From Symbiodinium natans (Eukaryota > Sar > Dinophyceae > Suessiales > Symbiodiniaceae), in the NCBI GenBank assembly GCA_905221605.1, contig CAJNDS010000041.1:1-64000 (forward strand): a stretch of 64,000 nt of DNA. Reading direction: 5' to 3'. Shown here in pieces: positions 62,461 to 64,000 of this stretch (positions are counted from its first letter, which is position 1; every line of letters starts with the position of its first letter). The position numbers and the translations under genes are program-made. The notes under the pieces are model-generated. The model did no database searches and was not told where the DNA came from. It worked only from the letters and a program-made list of their open reading frames with translations.

Positions 62461-64000
62461 ACCTATGGTTTTGGGGGGCGCTTTCGGGTTTAGGGGTTTA
62501 GGGTTTAGGGTTTACAAAAGGCTTCCGAAGCCTGACCTTGCGGTATCGAATGCTGGTCTGAAGGTCTGCTGGACTTGCCTGCAGCATGGGGCAGGGGGCC
62601 CTGAAAGATTGTTTAGGGCTTGGTTTTGGGTAGGGTTTAGGGTTTTACGTGGCATTGGCCTTCCTAGGTCATAATGTGTAATTTCTAGCACGAACCGACT
62701 GGTTTGGGGTTTAGGGTTTCTAGAGTTTACGGTTCAACCCGAACCCCGGAACCTTTTGGGGGCCAAGAGTCCGGATCCGGAGTGCAGGGCCGTAAGCGCC
62801 ATACGCCCTCTTTAGACCCTTCCCTGATTTTAGGGCTTCGGGTTTGGGATTTAGGCCCTGAAAGTCCAGATCCTGGAGGCTCCCGAAGCCTCGAAAAATT
62901 CGCACCGCTTCGTGCTGGACCCTGAACGCCTCAAACTCGGATGCTCCCCCAAACATCTCTCAAGGTGTGGCGCCCAAGAATCGAAAACCTGAAGCACTTG
63001 GGCCGGGGGCCCCTATGACCAATGCCCGGGTAAAAACGAGCTCCCAAATCAAGAGTCCACACGAAACCCTGAGCCCTAAACCCTAGCCCTAAGCCCTAAG
63101 CCCGAAAACCCTAAGCCCTAAACCCTAAACCCGAAGAACGCCTTGGCTCCTTGGCTGTGCTGAGGCTGCTCGTGGCTGGGTGGCATCGGGCCACCTCGCA
63201 GCGCAGGCCGCTCTCAGGCTCAGGGGCCAGGGCTGAGGGCCTCGAACCCTCTAATATAGGGGTCGGAATAAGTACATATAATCTAAATCAGTGTTAGGGA
63301 TCCTTTTTACTTTTTGGGTTATGGGCTTTCTTATATATAAACAAAAAGGATCCTTTTTTCTTCCTAGGGGAACAGGGATTAAGTAATTACGAATAGTATA
63401 ATATTGCTTTCGTATCCCCCAAAGCCTTCTTCTAATCATTGAGATCCCTGTAGTATCCCAGACCTGTTTGACATCCCCCAAGCCCTCTGCCGCAGTCTGG
63501 GCTGCTCGTTTGGGAATTCGGGAAAAGTTTAGGGTTCATGATTCAACCCTAAGCCCTAAACCCTAAACCCTAAACCCTAAACCCTAAACGCTAAACCCTA
63601 AACCCTCCTAAGGTTGGCCAGGTTGAGGGTTTTTAGGGTCTTTAGGGTGCCGCGATTTTTGCAGCCGTTGGGCTCTCAGTCCAGGCTTCAAGGACCCCCC
63701 CCCCCCGATGGTCCCAAGAAGCACAGGATGCTCAGGTCTTAGCGTCTTTGCAGGGAAGACCTAGAAACCCTAAGCCCTAAACCCTCAACCCTCAACCCTC
63801 AACCCCAAACCCTAAACCCTAAACCCTAAACCTTACACCCCCGCACCCCCTTGAGCCCCTAAGGCCCTGAGCCCTTCAGGCTTGAAGCCCCACCAGAACG
63901 CAAGCTCTTCCCTTCTCTTCCCTCTTCAAGCACCCTCAGTCCCAAAACCTGGACCCTCTCACTGATCCCTCAACTCCAGAGCCCCACACCGTAAACCCTA
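62461..64000. other. Telomere-like scraps to the window end; AT-rich insert at 63253-63480
   Basis: Telomere-like units at 62485-62515, 62630-62655, 63060-63135, 63540-63610 and 63760-63835. 63253-63480 is repeat-free and AT-rich, with GGATCCTTTTTACTTTTTGG facing AACAAAAAGGATCC (a strong hairpin). Its left end, CTAATATAGGGGTCGGAATA, is shared in inverse with 48867-48886. No gene recognised. Confidence 0.5.

Overview
The window reads as nuclear DNA of a dinoflagellate, probably close to Symbiodiniaceae. Four lines of evidence support this. (1) Four genes can be rebuilt exon by exon. Their 24 introns use GC (14), GA (6) or GT (4) donors, and 22 of 24 acceptors are AG followed by G in the exon. 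(2) TTTAGGG-type repeats and variants of them are everywhere, including inside introns. (3) Reverse-transcriptase relics of copia type and of a second type are present. (4) An intronless cyclin gene carries a fragment that looks like the dinoflagellate spliced leader just upstream of its start codon. This is one eukaryotic contig. There are no operons, and all confidently called genes lie on the + strand.

Layout. 1-2.4 kb is a G-rich minisatellite with a 668-bp direct duplication. 2.4-8.3 kb is a decayed copia-type element: integrase end, an intruding second retroelement fragment, RT/RNase H, then an unknown 407-codon reading frame, then a possible 3' LTR. The whole block is saturated on one strand with the 4-mer ATTG. 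8.4-12.7 kb holds another RNase H relic and otherwise little. 12.75-19.42 kb is the highlight: one continuous 12-exon model of 1,226 codons. It encodes a signal peptide, a seven-bladed SBBP beta-propeller, a Thr-rich stalk, an SbsA/Big_5-like Ig domain, a SEA-like region, one membrane helix, a cytoplasmic tail and a PARP-type ADP-ribosyltransferase domain. This would be a receptor-like membrane PARP.

19.5-28 kb contains retroelement scraps, a 40-bp perfect palindrome and weak candidate exons. 28.5-30.0 kb is a two-pore K+ channel with EF-hands. 30.9-32.7 kb is a MaoC/hydratase-2 enzyme ending in a peroxisomal AKL signal. From 33 kb to the end, telomere-like blocks alternate with short candidate exons and TIR elements. 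This part also contains a mitochondrial cox1 fragment read with TGA as Trp (38.2 kb), the cyclin retrogene (40.3-41.3 kb), a 48-bp tandem repeat (44.2-44.7 kb) that shares its core with the palindrome at 21.1 kb, and a six-exon SAM-dependent methyltransferase (58.3-61 kb).

The unifying theme is that interstitial telomeric repeats here are largely intronic. Perfect CCCTAAA arrays, 8-, 9- and 10-bp variants and small hairpin elements fill the spaces between exons. Splicing rests on degenerate donors and the AG|G rule. Exon joins in the four models were chosen because reading phase closes exactly and the joined sequence matches the protein family. No transcript evidence was available.
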